Part shown: positions 32,789-45,989 of the stretch, in pieces
How positions within the stretch are numbered: the stretch's first letter is position 1
Layout of the letters: each line of letters starts with the position of its first letter
Assembly: GCA_018292915.2 (NCBI GenBank)
Contig: JACVVK020000039.1
Coordinates: 304,501-368,500, forward strand
From: Batillaria attramentaria
Taxonomy: Eukaryota > Mollusca > Gastropoda > Batillariidae
DNA: 64,000 bases
Direction of reading: 5' to 3'
Made by a program: the position numbers and the translations under genes
Notes under the pieces: generated by a model
What the model was told of the DNA's origin: nothing
Databases searched by the model: none
What the model saw: the letters and a program-made list of their open reading frames with translations, nothing else

Positions 32789-34296
32789 TGCGTGCCAGCG
32801 TGCGCGCGCGCGCGCGTCAGTGACCTCAGAACCGGATTTTGTTTGTCAGTACTATCGTGAGTGCCGGCTGTTAAATTTATTCCACACATACATCAACTAC
32901 ACAAACTCATTTGTCTTCAGGGGATTAAGAGGATCAAGGTACATACACTACTGAGTACAGCGTACGCTGGTACAACCTTGAGTGAAGCCGCGGCCTCCGG
33001 CTTTCTTCTTTACTGACAAGACAAAAACACCAGCAGGCTCCAGCTGAACCCAAACACCTCGTAAAAGAAAAAGGAAAACATGTTATGAGAAACTGATGGC
33101 TGCCGGCCAAATTCCGACAGTAAAATCGTGACGGTCACTGTCGCCACTTTCATCCATATTGTTGTCTATGGTGAGTCAATGCTGCTACCTGTAGCTAGTC
33201 ACGACTCACGTGGGACGGAGGGCCGGGATGGTGGCGGCCGGTGGGGGCCGGGGACAGGGGTCAGCAGTGTTCAGTACGGGTTTTTTTTTTTAATTATTAT
33301 TTCGATCAGTGTGTAGGGGTGGGGTGGGTGGGGCTGCTTTTTGTTGTTTTTGTCGGTTTCATGCGGTTTGTTTTTTTGTGTTGTTGTTGTTTTGGTTGCT
33401 TCAGTGTTTGCCGGCTTGCCTCCTCAGTTGTTATGTGTGTGTGTGTGTGTGGGGGGGGGGGGGGGCTTTTTTTTCACATGTGATTGTGTTTCGTCAGTCG
33501 TATGAAAACCGATGTCGCTTTTATTGAGTCAGAAGTGATCTTCACATCGGTGATCTTGTTAGCGGCTAGTGCGGGCTAGTCTGTCTAGGCCCAGCGCCAC
33601 ACTGACAGACTGACTCAGTCGAACTGACTCGGACACAAGTCAGTCACGTGAAAGTAGTGTTTTCAAACGGTATTGGGAATACTTCTGGCGAGAAACTTTT
33701 CAGTTTATTTGTCTTCACGTAACAAAATCGTAGTGACTGATGATCAACCGTGATGTCCGTTCAGCTGGACGCACAACGGAAAGTAGCGGCTACTAACTGA
33801 ACTTGCTACTTTCGGTTTTCCACTTCCACGAAATCGGAAATTCCCGAAATGAAACTAAGCACGCAATTCGCACGGCAACGTAAGCGTGTGCTTTTGACAG
33901 TGAACGAGTCTCTTAAGTGACTTCTCATTTTATCCAAAATATGGGCAGCATATGCGAATTTAGCGTTCAGTCAAACATGTATCTGTATGTTTTCGATCCC
34001 GTCTAGCTCTCAGTTCTCATCAGTGGCCTTTCGTGGGAACAGGCATTTTTGCACACCTCCGTGCGAATAAGCACTTCCTGCGACGCAGCCCAAGAATGTT
34101 ACGTTCAGTGCTTGCACTTTGCTGGTAAGTGCCCACTGCAACACTGACGTGTTCTCTTGCTTGAAGCAATACATTCTTTCTACGTTCAGGATCTTCAAAT
34201 TATTTTGGACTGAGTTGTACACGTTGCTGAAGTGACCTATTACTGATTCGGCTCCTACAGCGACGGCCAGACGCGAGTTAGTTCAGTCTCGCTAAG
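29802..34296. other. long stretch without a recognised gene
   Basis: Microsatellites are (CCA)n/(ACA)n at about 30255-30314, (CA)n at about 31520-31557, (ATA)n at 32259-32281, (GT)n/(GTGC)n at about 32671-32816 and GT plus poly-G at about 33432-33467. Poly-G/C runs lie at about 31476, 31770 and 32487. A 19-codon frame at 30353-30412 (MFRSLAAGTSLLRNVQRRA) resembles a mitochondrial leader but ends in a stop. The last few hundred bases before 34297 should hold the promoter of the TRIM-C1q gene; no TATA box is evident. Confidence 0.5.
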
Positions 34297-34659
34297 ATGG
34301 CGACAGGCGGTGAGCGTACGAGTTCGAAAGGCGACGATTTTCGCCACACTTGTGGTCTTTGCATGGAGCCTTACCGTGGCCGACAACCCAAACTGCTCCC
34401 GTGTTTCCACACTTTCTGTCTACCATGTCTGGTCACCCTGGCGGCGACAGCTACAACCCCACCAGCGACTGACAGCGAGAATGCATTACAGGAGAAAGGG
34501 GCGGAGGGAGAAAAGGCAGACGTCTCGGAGACAACGGGGCAGACAGAGAAAAAAGATGCTGATGTGGAGAAGTCTGATGACGGAGGGAAGGTAGTGTTTC
34601 TGTGTCCCACCTGTCGAAATCCTGTGACAGTACCTGAAGGGGGCGTGGCTAGTCTCCAG
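34297..34659 (+). CDS. TRIM-C1q exon 1: RING finger with long acidic insert
   Basis: Start ATG in CTAAGATGGCGACAGG. The C3HC4 ligands are interrupted by a 58-residue, Glu/Lys/Asp-rich insert between Cys44 and Cys103, far longer than usual for this loop. The exon ends in phase 0 at CTCCAG before GTGAGT. Confidence 0.88.
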
Positions 34660-34678
34660 GTGAGTCATATGACCTGTG

Positions 34679-34761
<83 letters not shown>

Positions 34762-37029
34762 GTGTGTGTGTGTTTTAGCATTTCAAGTTAAGAATTTGTT
34801 TTACTGGCATGACTTGAACAGCTTTTCATGGTTTTGTTTTGCTTGTTTTGTATTTTTATTATTGTGTTTTGTTTGTTTGTTTGTTTTGGTTTTATACGAT
34901 TCCTTAAAGACATGAGAGACAAAACGCGTTCCTTGATTTCCTGTTTTAACCACAGACCAATTTCTACCTGGAATATGAAGAAACAAGCGAGCCTCAGAAA
35001 CCCCTGCCTTGTGAAATGTGCGAGGAAGAGGAACGTCAGGACGCCACGCATGCGTGTGACGCCTGCCGGAAGCGGATGTGCCGATCTTGCCGTCGACTAC
35101 ACGACATGCTAACGGACCGCAACACCCACAGTGTACGACCGTTAGGACCCCAAGACCAACCTGCTTCAGCTGCAAACGTTGAGGTCAAGTCTAGGAATTG
35201 CCAAGTTCACCCTGACCAAGTCCTGTGTTTCCACTGTCAGAAATGTGACGTCAGCATCTGCCTCCACTGCAAGCTGACGTCGCACGAGGGTCACGTGACC
35301 GAGGACCTGGCAGCGACTGCTAGACGAGCCAAGGAGGAGCTGACAAGTCTTTTGGTGACAGCCACTCAACAGGTGGATAATACATGTACTTTGTTTTGTT
35401 TAATAATCATACACCTTTTGTATGTCACGAACAAAGTTTTGTGGAAAAAAAGCTACATTACGGGTCATGCAAGGCATCGGTAACACGAACAGCTGCTCAT
35501 CTCCGGCTGACACGCTTGCTACTTGGTTTGGGTTGGGTTTGGGAGGTTGTTTGGTTATTGTTGATTTGTTGTTGCTTTTTGCGGAGGGGGGGGGGTCTGG
35601 TTTTGTTTGGTTTGTTGTTGTTTTTGTTGTTTATTTCGTGGTATTTTTGCCAGATATAAGGAGTCTTATGAAACCTGAAACATCTGTAACAAAGGCTGAT
35701 TTTCTTAGATTTTATGTGCCTCGTGTTCCACGGTTACAAAATATTTTGCGCCTGTTCACAACCTTGGGAATTTAGGTCAGTACTTTCAGTATGACGTAAG
35801 GGAATGAAATTGAAATGGTGTATATTTGGACAGATCCAAGTAGTGGAAGCTTCGCTGGATCGTCTTGACCGTGACAAGCGAGAGCTGAATCGCCAGGAAA
35901 AGGAAATGACGCAAGAAGTCAGCATGAGGTATGACACACTCATCACCAAGGCAACGAGAGCACGTGATGAGCTTTTGGAGGGTCTTACCAAGAGAAAACG
36001 AGCCGCTGAAAAGAACATAGACGCTGAAAAGAACGCTTCGGGGAGTACAGTAGAAAAGTTATCGGGCCTTGTCGCACGTGCCAGCCGTCCCTCAAACCAA
36101 GACGCAGATGTGGTGGTGTTGAAGAACGAGTTGCGGACGGCGCTTCTCAGCGACGACGTGCTTGAAGAACACAGCAAGCGCGCGGCGAGAGAACAGCAGC
36201 TTGTCTTCTTCCCTTGTCAAACCGACACATCAGCAGTGGAACTGGACGATGTTCGGGCCTACATGGGAGAGCTGTATGACGCTGACCACAGTTTGTCCAC
36301 GTCCAGTCCTGGCATTTCCGTGAGAGAGCTGGACAACAAGCTTAACAAACTGGATGCAGACATCTCAAGCAAATTTGCAACTTTACAATCGCTAATTCGT
36401 AAGTGACTTTTGAAACTTTATTGTACACGCAGTCATTAAACTGCGTCTGTGTACACTTTTATTTCATTTTAAACAGTTTTCTGCCATTTAGCTGTTTTCC
36501 TCAGTTCTGCTTATTCTGTGTCATCCATTTAAAACAAAAATTGAATGATATCAAGATATGGCGTCGTTTGGATAAAGTGGAAAATCAGTGTGTTATTTTT
36601 GTTAAAACTAATATAAGACTAATAGAAGGTTGCTTTTGTTTTTCAGAGGAACGGTCACGGAGTGTCTCATTTTTCGCACGCCTAAGGCAAGAAGAAAGTG
36701 GGACAAATGCATATGAAACAGTGCCGTTTAAAAACGTACAGTCCAATGAAGGTGACAGTTATGACACGGGAACAGGCATTTTCACCGCTCCAGTGAGAGG
36801 ACTTTACTTATTTCTTTTAACAAGCAGAGCTCGAGACACAAACAGTAATTCAAATGCACGTATTGCGGTGAATGGGATAGAAAAAGCACACGTGTATTGT
36901 ACAGGTACTTCCTCAGGAAGCTGCCAAGTCATGACGGAGCTGGGTGTTGGGGAGAAGGTGTGGGTGTCGGCAGGTGGCGGCTGTTATGCTGCCAATTACA
37001 GCACGTTTTGCGGGGTTTTACTTCAATGA
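34297..37029 (+). CDS. TRIM-like E3 ubiquitin ligase with C-terminal C1q domain, 4 exons, 575 aa
   Basis: I join 34297-34659, 34956-35372, 35834-36398 and 36647-37029 (1728 nt with stop). Domains in order: RING finger (Cys19, Cys22, Cys36, His38, Cys41, Cys44, Cys103, Cys106); B-box 1 (Cys140 to His179); B-box 2 (Cys203, His206, Cys215, Cys218, Cys223, Cys226, His231, His234); coiled coil (about 245-450); C1q (about 452-575). The exon 1/2 joint reads GVASLQ-TNFYLEYE, the classic linker after a TRIM RING. C1q hallmarks are SFFARL (456-461), FTAPVRGLYLF (494-504) and STFCGVLLQ at the C-terminus. There is no signal peptide or membrane segment, so the protein should be cytosolic. RING/B-box proteins transfer ubiquitin, and C1q domains bind diverse ligands and trimerise; a ligand-sensing ubiquitin ligase is my inference. 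TRIM proteins more often end in NHL, PRY-SPRY or other domains. Confidence 0.88.
34676..34773. repeat. (GTGC)n/(GT)n microsatellite in intron 1
   Basis: Starts only 17 nt after the exon 1 donor and fills a third of the 296-nt intron. Confidence 0.95.
34956..35372 (+). CDS. TRIM-C1q exon 2: B-box 1 and B-box 2
   Basis: Acceptor TTTTAACCACAG. Codons 122-260 hold both B-boxes and the start of the coiled coil (LAATARRAKEELTSLLVTA). Ends in phase 0 at CAACAG before GTGGAT, a weak donor; the in-frame continuation into the intron soon loses all similarity, which supports splicing here. Confidence 0.82.
35834..36398 (+). CDS. TRIM-C1q exon 3: coiled coil
   Basis: Acceptor TTTGGACAG. Codons 261-448 are rich in Leu, Glu, Arg and Lys with heptad spacing in two blocks (near VVEASLDRLDRDKRELN and near VRELDNKLNKLDADISS). 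Ends in phase 1 before the consensus GTAAGT. It should mediate dimerisation, as in other TRIM proteins. Confidence 0.85.
36647..37029 (+). CDS. TRIM-C1q exon 4: C1q domain
   Basis: Acceptor TTTTGTTTTTCAG. The whole C1q domain lies on this single exon, as is common for molluscan C1q genes, which makes acquisition by exon shuffling plausible. The stop is TGA at 37027. An AATAAA follows at about 37528, beyond a SINE, and is only a weak candidate poly-A signal. Confidence 0.9.
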
Positions 37030-37332
37030 CCTTGTAACCGATTTCGTAAGTGTAGTATTACCAAGTCCAGTTAGCTGGCTGCATGTAACGAAGGAGTTGA
37101 TGGTAGTGTAAGTGATTGGCGTAAGTTCATGAATGCAAACGCCGCAGTGTCCAAACAGTATCTAACGTCATCCACAGTCTAAGGTCTTCTGTACGACCAA
37201 TGATTAATCAAGTACGTTCTTTTATGTTCTATGTCATAATTCTGATCACTACAGTGTGTGCTGAACATTTGCTGTGTTGATTCTCAAACAGCTGTAGCAG
37301 ATTAAGACGCCATTTTTTTTTCTTTCTTTTTT
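37030..37332. other. probable 3' untranslated region
   Basis: Follows the TGA of the TRIM-C1q gene. No other feature is seen. Confidence 0.4.
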
Positions 37333-37521
37333 TAATACGACGGGTGGGTGTTTAGGGGGTTTAACGTCCTTTTCCACCACATAGGGTGATATCAAAGACG
37401 GGGCAACGATGAAAAAGCCAGCACAATATTTGGCCCCAGCCGGGATCGAACTCACGACCCGAGCATTAGAAGTCCAACGCTCTACCATTCGACCACCCCG
37501 GCTCCCCTTCTAATACGACGG
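37333..37521 (-). mobile_element. SINE family 1, full length, with target-site duplication
   Basis: TAATACGACGG at 37333-37343 and 37511-37521 flanks a near-intact copy with head GGGGTGGTCGAATGGTAGAG and box B GAGTTCGATCCC on the minus strand. It lies about 300 bp after the TRIM-C1q stop, antisense to that gene. Confidence 0.93.
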
Positions 37522-39828
<2,307 letters not shown>

Positions 39829-40155
39829 CTTCCCCGGTGTGTAGTGAATAGCACTTCTGCCCATGGACCGGGAGACCAAGGTTCGAATCCATGCCGGGGC
39901 AAGCGGGATTTTTCCTACCTAGATTGGCTCCTACCCACAGCGGGTGTGCTATGGACCCAATGGGGAAGCTGTTGCTACACTGCTGAGACTCACTCACTTC
40001 ACGGGTGCGCCTTTGAGGGTGCTTCCCTTGTTATGACACATCTCATGATGTGGATGATTACACGACCGGCATCGAAGGTGCTATAGTTACCGTGCCTGGT
40101 TAACGCCGGGATATTTATGGCATGAAGTGCGGAATGCGACCCTGTCACGCAGTTC
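39829..40155 (+). mobile_element. tRNA-derived SINE, family 2, copy 2
   Basis: Same order as 16668-16985: GGTGTGTAGTGAATAGCACT, GGTTCGAATCCATG (box B), GATTTTTCCTACCTAGATTG, GGGTGTGCTATGGACCCAAT, ATGATGTGGATGATTACACG and GAATGCGACCCTGTCAC. Box A has decayed relative to copy 1. Confidence 0.85.
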
Positions 40156-40850
40156 CTAACCGCATGGACCTCCATGGCATCATCATACCTTTATCCACAT
40201 TCTCATCACAATGCAAAAGTTTCCCAAGCTTCCGAGCCCTCTGTGGATTCCACCAGTGACATGGGAGGAATACCACTGGACCTTACAAAGAGTTGGGGCA
40301 GAAAAAAAATCTTGGTGGAGAAGTTAGGAATTCTGTGTTTTCGTTCTCATGCATCACAACCTTCCATCAAAACTTGCGAGCCGACATCTACACGTCACAA
40401 AGCCAAGTGTCGGTTGTTCGCTTGCCCCAGGCAGGAATGTGGTCTTCACACAGTAAACATCCGGTACACTAACTACGAAACGATAAAATATAATTATTAA
40501 AGGGAACCTGCCCTGCAACTTCTCTTTCTGCCGACCGGGACATGGTTTGCGCTCTTGAGGATAGCGAGTTATGAGTTGAAAATGTTTACGACAGATTTAT
40601 GTCATATTCATGCATCTGTGCTTCACGACACGGCAAGAAAACTGTCATGTTAGAGTCATGTGTGTGTGTGTGGGGGGGGGGGGGGAACACGTCTGCAACT
40701 GTTTTTGGTTGTTGTGTATTGTGCATTTTGTTTGTTTTAAATGGTGCATATCATTAACACTAAGATTACTATTTGTGATATTCAATTAATAGACATCTTT
40801 ATTTTAACTGCAGTGTGTATTGTGCAGTGAGTGTGTCTGACGTGTTTCTT
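40156..40850. other. no gene recognised
   Basis: A poly-G run lies at about 40672-40685 after a GT run. The 108-codon frame at 40174-40500 shows no domain. Confidence 0.5.
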
Positions 40851-41004
40851 CATGTGATGTTGCGTGTAGTATCATGTGATGTTGCGTGTAGTATCATGTG
40901 ATGTTGCGTGTAGTATCATGTGATGTTGCGTGTAGTATCATGTGATGTTGCGTGTAGTATCATGTGATGTTGCGTGTAGTATCATGTGATGTTGCGTGTA
41001 GTAT
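40851..41004 (+). repeat. 22-bp minisatellite, 7 perfect copies
   Basis: The unit is CATGTGATGTTGCGTGTAG plus TAT, repeated seven times over 154 bp with no variation seen. Confidence 0.97.
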
Positions 41005-42229
41005 CGGTTTGTTTCCTATGTCACAGTCCATCAACCCTGAATTACCCGCTTGGGATAATAAAGATGTAGTTGATTTTGTTTCGATTGGTTGGTACCGACA
41101 CGTGTGTCAGTAGTTAAAATGTGTGGAACTTTATGTGGGATGAGGATTTGGTAGAGAAGCAGTGAGTACATTCACTACGTCACGTGTTTACAATCATAAT
41201 CCAGTAAAAATCGAAGGTTCGCCGAGTTTTTCGCCATGTTTTGGTTGGGTTTTTTGGTTGGTGGTGGTGTTGCATTGGGGATTGTTGGAATTAGGGTTGT
41301 TGTTTGTGTGTGTGTGTGTGGGGGGGGGGGGGTATTGTTGCTGTATTTGTTTGTTTGTTTGTTCTGCTTTTGGGTGTTTTTTGTTTTTGTTTTGTCTTTG
41401 TTTTTTGGGGTTTTTTTTTCCTTTCTTTTCTTTTTTTTTTTTTGGGGGGGGGGGGGGGGAGGAGGGGTTCTTTCATTTGGTTCCGTCTTTTCGGTGTATG
41501 TATGTTTACGTTTGCCTGCTTTGATTTACTTCCAGTTTGACCAAATAAAGTCGATTTATGAGATTTTTTATCGTTGCTTTTATCACAATAATTTTGTTGG
41601 GTTGTGCTGTGGAAACTGATGAAATAAACTCACTGCTGTTGCAAAGCACACGTTTCCTGAAAGCGGTTAGTGGCAAGGTGCATGAAACATAACTTTGGTA
41701 CGCATACTACTCTTAAACAGTTTTGTGTTACGAGGTTACCGCTAAGCTACCGACGATCTACTCCTGCGTATCGTCAAACCATCACGTCCAGGGAAAGTTT
41801 TTGTAAGACTTGAACAGTCTCGGTTTGCCTTCTGTACCGAGTGGCACGCCAAGACTGTAAAAGACTCTCGCTTCCTGTGTCAGCTGGTTGGTCTGTCAGG
41901 TCAAAACATAACTTTCTGTGTTTCGAAGACTCGTGTACAGCCTGAGCATTCCCTTCCCACGCTCACCACTCAAGTTTTATCATTTGAAAGAACCACTGGA
42001 GTCATGATTATTCAACAGAAACACACAGACAAAACACCACTGACTATGGATGGTCTTACACGTACTCAAAGTAGGTTTCTATGATAAGCAAACTTTAAAA
42101 AAAACCAAACAACTGCATCTGTTAAAAAAAAAAAAAAATCATGATCAGTACTTTAATTTTTTTTTCCTGATTCCTGATTTCTCCACACGTGATCAGGTGT
42201 ACGCAGGTATCGTTAAACTTTCTATGTCT
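41005..42229. other. no gene recognised
   Basis: Contains poly-G/poly-T tracts at about 41300-41463. AATAAAG strings near 41056 and 41546 could be retroposon tails. Confidence 0.45.
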
Positions 42230-42365
42230 TCTGCTCTCTTCGAAGCCTGCGTTCCAGTCCCGGCTGGGAGCCAAATAATCATTTGTGCTGACATTTTCCT
42301 CTTTGCTTCGGTCGTCCTCGGTATCACCCGTATGGAGTGGAAAAGGACGTCAAACACCCAAACAA
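42230..42365 (+). mobile_element. SINE family 1, decayed, head largely lost
   Basis: Retains GTTCCAGTCCCGGCTGGGAG, CATTTGTGCTGACATTTTCC, CGGTATCACCCGTATGGAGT and GGAAAAGGACGTCAAACACC. Confidence 0.72.
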
Positions 42366-43995
42366 CCGCCCACCTATCCAGTCTATACACTAAAAGAAGA
42401 AAGTTACGCGTGGACCCTACTGACAGGAACAACACGCAGAAGGCACGAACCGGACATTTCTGGACATACCAGACCAAATGGACCGACTGTACTGTCGTTG
42501 TCCGCATCCAGCGATGTGCGCACACAAGGGGATCGACGGAAGAAAAAACAAGGAACGATTAGTCAGTATGCAGGTCAGTTCAGTGTTAGGGTCTGTTCGG
42601 CCACAGGGGGATAACGAAGGCGGTCGTGCTTCAACAATGTACAAAGCAGATGGTCACAAACCCGTTACAATGACGTAGGTGGGAGGGTCGGTACCTTGAA
42701 AAACGCGGTCACTACGGTTCCCAGCAGAGAGGAAAAGCTACAATGTCCGCCGTAAGAGTGGTTAGAGAGACACATTCACTATTGAATGGGGGGGGGGGGG
42801 GGGAGGAGTTACCCTAACGGAACAGTTCAGATGAACACTGTTCAATCCAGACATGTTGTGGGCCGTCGCTGCTAAGATGAAAGCCAAAATGTAGGTGTAT
42901 TGACCGGCCACGCCACCCGGCAGAGCATCGAGCATCCGGTGAAACCCAGTTAGCATCCAAAGGAAAACGTAACGGCAGAGATACTGCTACATGGGCTCTT
43001 GGATAGCGGCCCTCGTTAAACTCCCCGACACAGGAGTCACTACAGCGTCTGTTTGAAACCAGTTTTGAAGATAGTAACTGGTGCGTGGTAGCGCACAGAC
43101 AGGATGGAGGAGGAGGGGGGGGGGGGGGGGGCGTCGTCCTTTACGTGACTTCCTTTGACCAAAATTTTAATTCAGTCGTGGGCCTCCGACCACAAAGAAC
43201 AGATTTTGACTGACAACAAACTTTAACTGCATCAATCTCCGCTTCCTCTGCAAACATCCGGAGAACCTCCTGCAACCGCGTTATGTAGAACGACACGACG
43301 AGGCACATGCCTCACTAGGGTATGCGCATCAGTGCGGCCACGGTGCGCGAGGTAGTCAAAACGAGGATGGTACTTTGAAACAAGGAAACAAGTGATAAAA
43401 CTAACTAAGCTACGGTAACACTAATCCCCAACACTAACCGCGTTTCGTTGCGTTTTTGTGTTCTCGGGTTTTTGTTGGGAGTTTTTTTGTTGTTTTTTTT
43501 TAGGTTTCTAGCCTTCTTTCAAACGTACAGCCTCGTTTTGGCTATCTCGGGCATGTGCACACGGTACCTCGGCGTGGCGGGAACCTCGTTGTGTCGCACC
43601 ATGTGGAACCGATGAAGTCAGAGAGCAGATGGAAATGAAATGGAGGCCGGCATGACTGGGAGATTATTAGGGGAAGGGGCCGTAACCCGAAAACACTACT
43701 GACACCTACGTCAACATTGACAACAACAGTGCGCGCCGTCTTTTTCTCCCCCAAACTAACTTCCCCCGCGATCGCACGATCTGACATAGTTCTGGTGGTT
43801 GGCGTTCGAACCTCACGACCTCGCGGCTCGTCACGCAAACATATCACAACTTCTCTCAAAATGGCAGCCAGGTTACATAAACGTCAAGCTGCCAGCAGAC
43901 TTTCTCGTGCCGGAGGTAAAAATAGAGCATCACCTTTAACGCCACCTAACGGATTATCGCGCCGTATGTTAGTCGCCCGAAACAGCTGAGTCGTC
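42366..43995. other. no gene recognised
   Basis: Poly-G runs at about 42787-42804 and 43116-43131. Open frames here overlap on both strands and show no domain. Confidence 0.5.
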
Positions 43996-44153
43996 ATATC
44001 TTCGCGTGGGTGGCTGGGTGGATGTCTGGGGGTTTAACGTCCTTTTCCACCACATACGGGTGATATCAAAGACGGGGCAACGTTGAAAAAGCCAGCACAA
44101 ATATTTGGCATCAGCCGGGATACGAACTCACGACCCGAGCAATATCTTCGCGT
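43996..44153 (-). mobile_element. SINE family 1, 5'-truncated, with target-site duplication
   Basis: ATATCTTCGCGT occurs at 43996-44007 and 44142-44153. The minus-strand copy between them stops inside the tRNA-like anticodon arm, so box A is missing while box B region, body and tail are kept. Confidence 0.9.
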
Positions 44154-45239
44154 AGATAAGAGGTTCAGAAATCTATCATGTCTGAACAGGAAAGAAGAAA
44201 GCCGCAAATTTAATTTGAAATTGAATGACATGTGTTATGTCTCTAGGAACTGGACCTATTCTGGGCAAGCTTTGATTTCCTGGGTTGTTTGGTTTTGGGT
44301 GTTTGTTTTTTTTAAATTCAATAGTATTATTTGAAAGAACGTTTTATTATCAGATACACGTAACAGGTTTGTTGTAAAATGGTGTGTATACTGATCTGAT
44401 CACCGGTTTGGGTTTGTTGTTTCACTGGTATTCTCAGCGTACTTACGTTTTCAACTGTGTGATACCGGAATCTTGACTACACATACACAATTAATTACAC
44501 AGTGATAAATCTATAGACGAACGTGTACCAACAACCACTGCAAGCGATTATGCGTTTTAAAAGACCAAAGACCACACACTCAGAACAACCTCCCCAGTCA
44601 ACGAATATCCCGTAACCAAAATTTCCGTATCACGTGCAATGGAGATCTGGATTGTTGCATCTCACCCCCTACCCTCCCGTCTACGACCGCCAGGTTTCAC
44701 TTCCCTAGAAACAAACTTCCATCTATAATTACACGCCTTCAAAGGTTCTAGGGTGCGCGCGCATGTTTTTCTGATTCACATCTTCGTCATGTTTGTACTA
44801 AGGTTTCAGTATAGGAGAATCTCGCGTTCTGTGTGTATATTTTCCTCGAACGCTTTGAAGTCCAGAAGAGGTTGGAAAAAGCGTCGGAGATAAAGATGAA
44901 CTCCACAAATGCCGAGCCAATAGCTTGCGAATTCGGGAGCGGATTTCTTTCACATTAAGAATCCCGTGCGCCTGTTTAGCGAGTGTCAAATGTTGGATTA
45001 AATGTTTTCAAAGCAAACGCGGCCGCACAAATCTCGCCAATGATTTGGCGGAAGATGTTGACTTTACAACAAAAAGCAGCCAGGGATTACGCGCCCTTCC
45101 GCTGGCTGCATCCTGAAAATAAACCAAATTGTGATTGATATCTCCAGCAGATGCATGAGATGGATTTGTTTTTTAATCCAAAGATGCACCGGTCTACCCA
45201 CGTCAGAGTCCCGAAAGAGCGGACGCTTATGTTGGGGGT
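44154..45239. other. no gene recognised
   Basis: A minus-strand frame (44798-44989) reads sensibly at its start (MTLAKQAHGILNVKEIRSRI) but has no supporting splice sites or similarity I recognise. Confidence 0.4.
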
Positions 45240-45447
45240 GGTGCATTGAGAGATCCAGAGAAATCGAGTCGTTCTGGTTAGCTGGGTGGATGGTGCATTG
45301 AGAGATCCAGAGAAATCGAGTCGTTCTGGTTAGCTGGGTGGATGGTGCATTGAGAGATCCAGAGAAATCGTGTCGTTCTGGTTAGCTGGGTGGATGGTGC
45401 ATTGAGAGATCCAGAGAAATCGAGTCGTTCTGGTTAGCTGGGTGGAT
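45240..45447 (+). repeat. 52-bp minisatellite, 4 copies
   Basis: Each unit begins GGTGCATTGAGAGATCCAGA and ends AGCTGGGTGGAT. I see one substitution (GAG to GTG) in the third copy. Confidence 0.97.
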
Positions 45448-45499
45448 GGTAGTTGTTTGGGTTGTTTACCTGATTAGTTGGGCGTGGGGGTGGGGGGGG

Positions 45500-45660
45500 G
45501 GGCTGGAAGTCCTTATCAACCACGGAGGAAACCAAACTCAAAGACAAGGAAACAAGAAAAACTACAGCACAATCTTTTGGTATCCGGCAGGGAATCGAAC
45601 TCACGACCCAAACCTTGACGGTCAGCTGAACGCTTTACCAGCTCGGGTATCCCGGCACCC
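45500..45660 (-). mobile_element. tRNA-derived SINE, diverged subfamily
   Basis: The minus strand has a head GGGATACCCGAGCTGGTAAA and box B GAGTTCGATTCCC, but the body (TTTGAGTTTGGTTTCCTCCG) differs from family 1, so a related subfamily is likely. C-rich tail (poly-G on +, 45484-45502). Confidence 0.75.
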
Positions 45661-45881
45661 GATAGGGAAGTAATGAGGGCGCTGTGGAAAATCCACCCCC
45701 CCCCCCCACTCCCACCCCGCAAAAAAAAGCCAAAACAAAACAAATAAACAAAACAGTACGCTGGACTTCGTGAATTGTGAATGGACTGAACGAAGGTTTT
45801 TTCGACTAACTCAATGGGGGGGGGGGGGGGAGTATCTTATTTATCTTCGTTTTTTAGTCTCTTTTTTATTTTGTATTATAT

Positions 45882-45947
<66 letters not shown>

Positions 45948-45948
45948 T
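45882..45948. repeat. (GT)n microsatellite
   Basis: Pure GT run. Confidence 0.95.
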
Positions 45949-45989
45949 TTATTTTACATTATGATCTTAGTATAAGGAGCGGAGCGACT

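Noticed and set aside
33309..33527. Hydrophobic frames in T/G-rich sequence (also 41162-41619)
   Set aside because: Phe/Cys/Gly/Val runs reflect poly-T and poly-G tracts, not membrane proteins.
40851..41004. CRISPR-like array of short repeats
   Set aside because: Repeats are directly abutting with no unique spacers, and the DNA is eukaryotic; it is a minisatellite.
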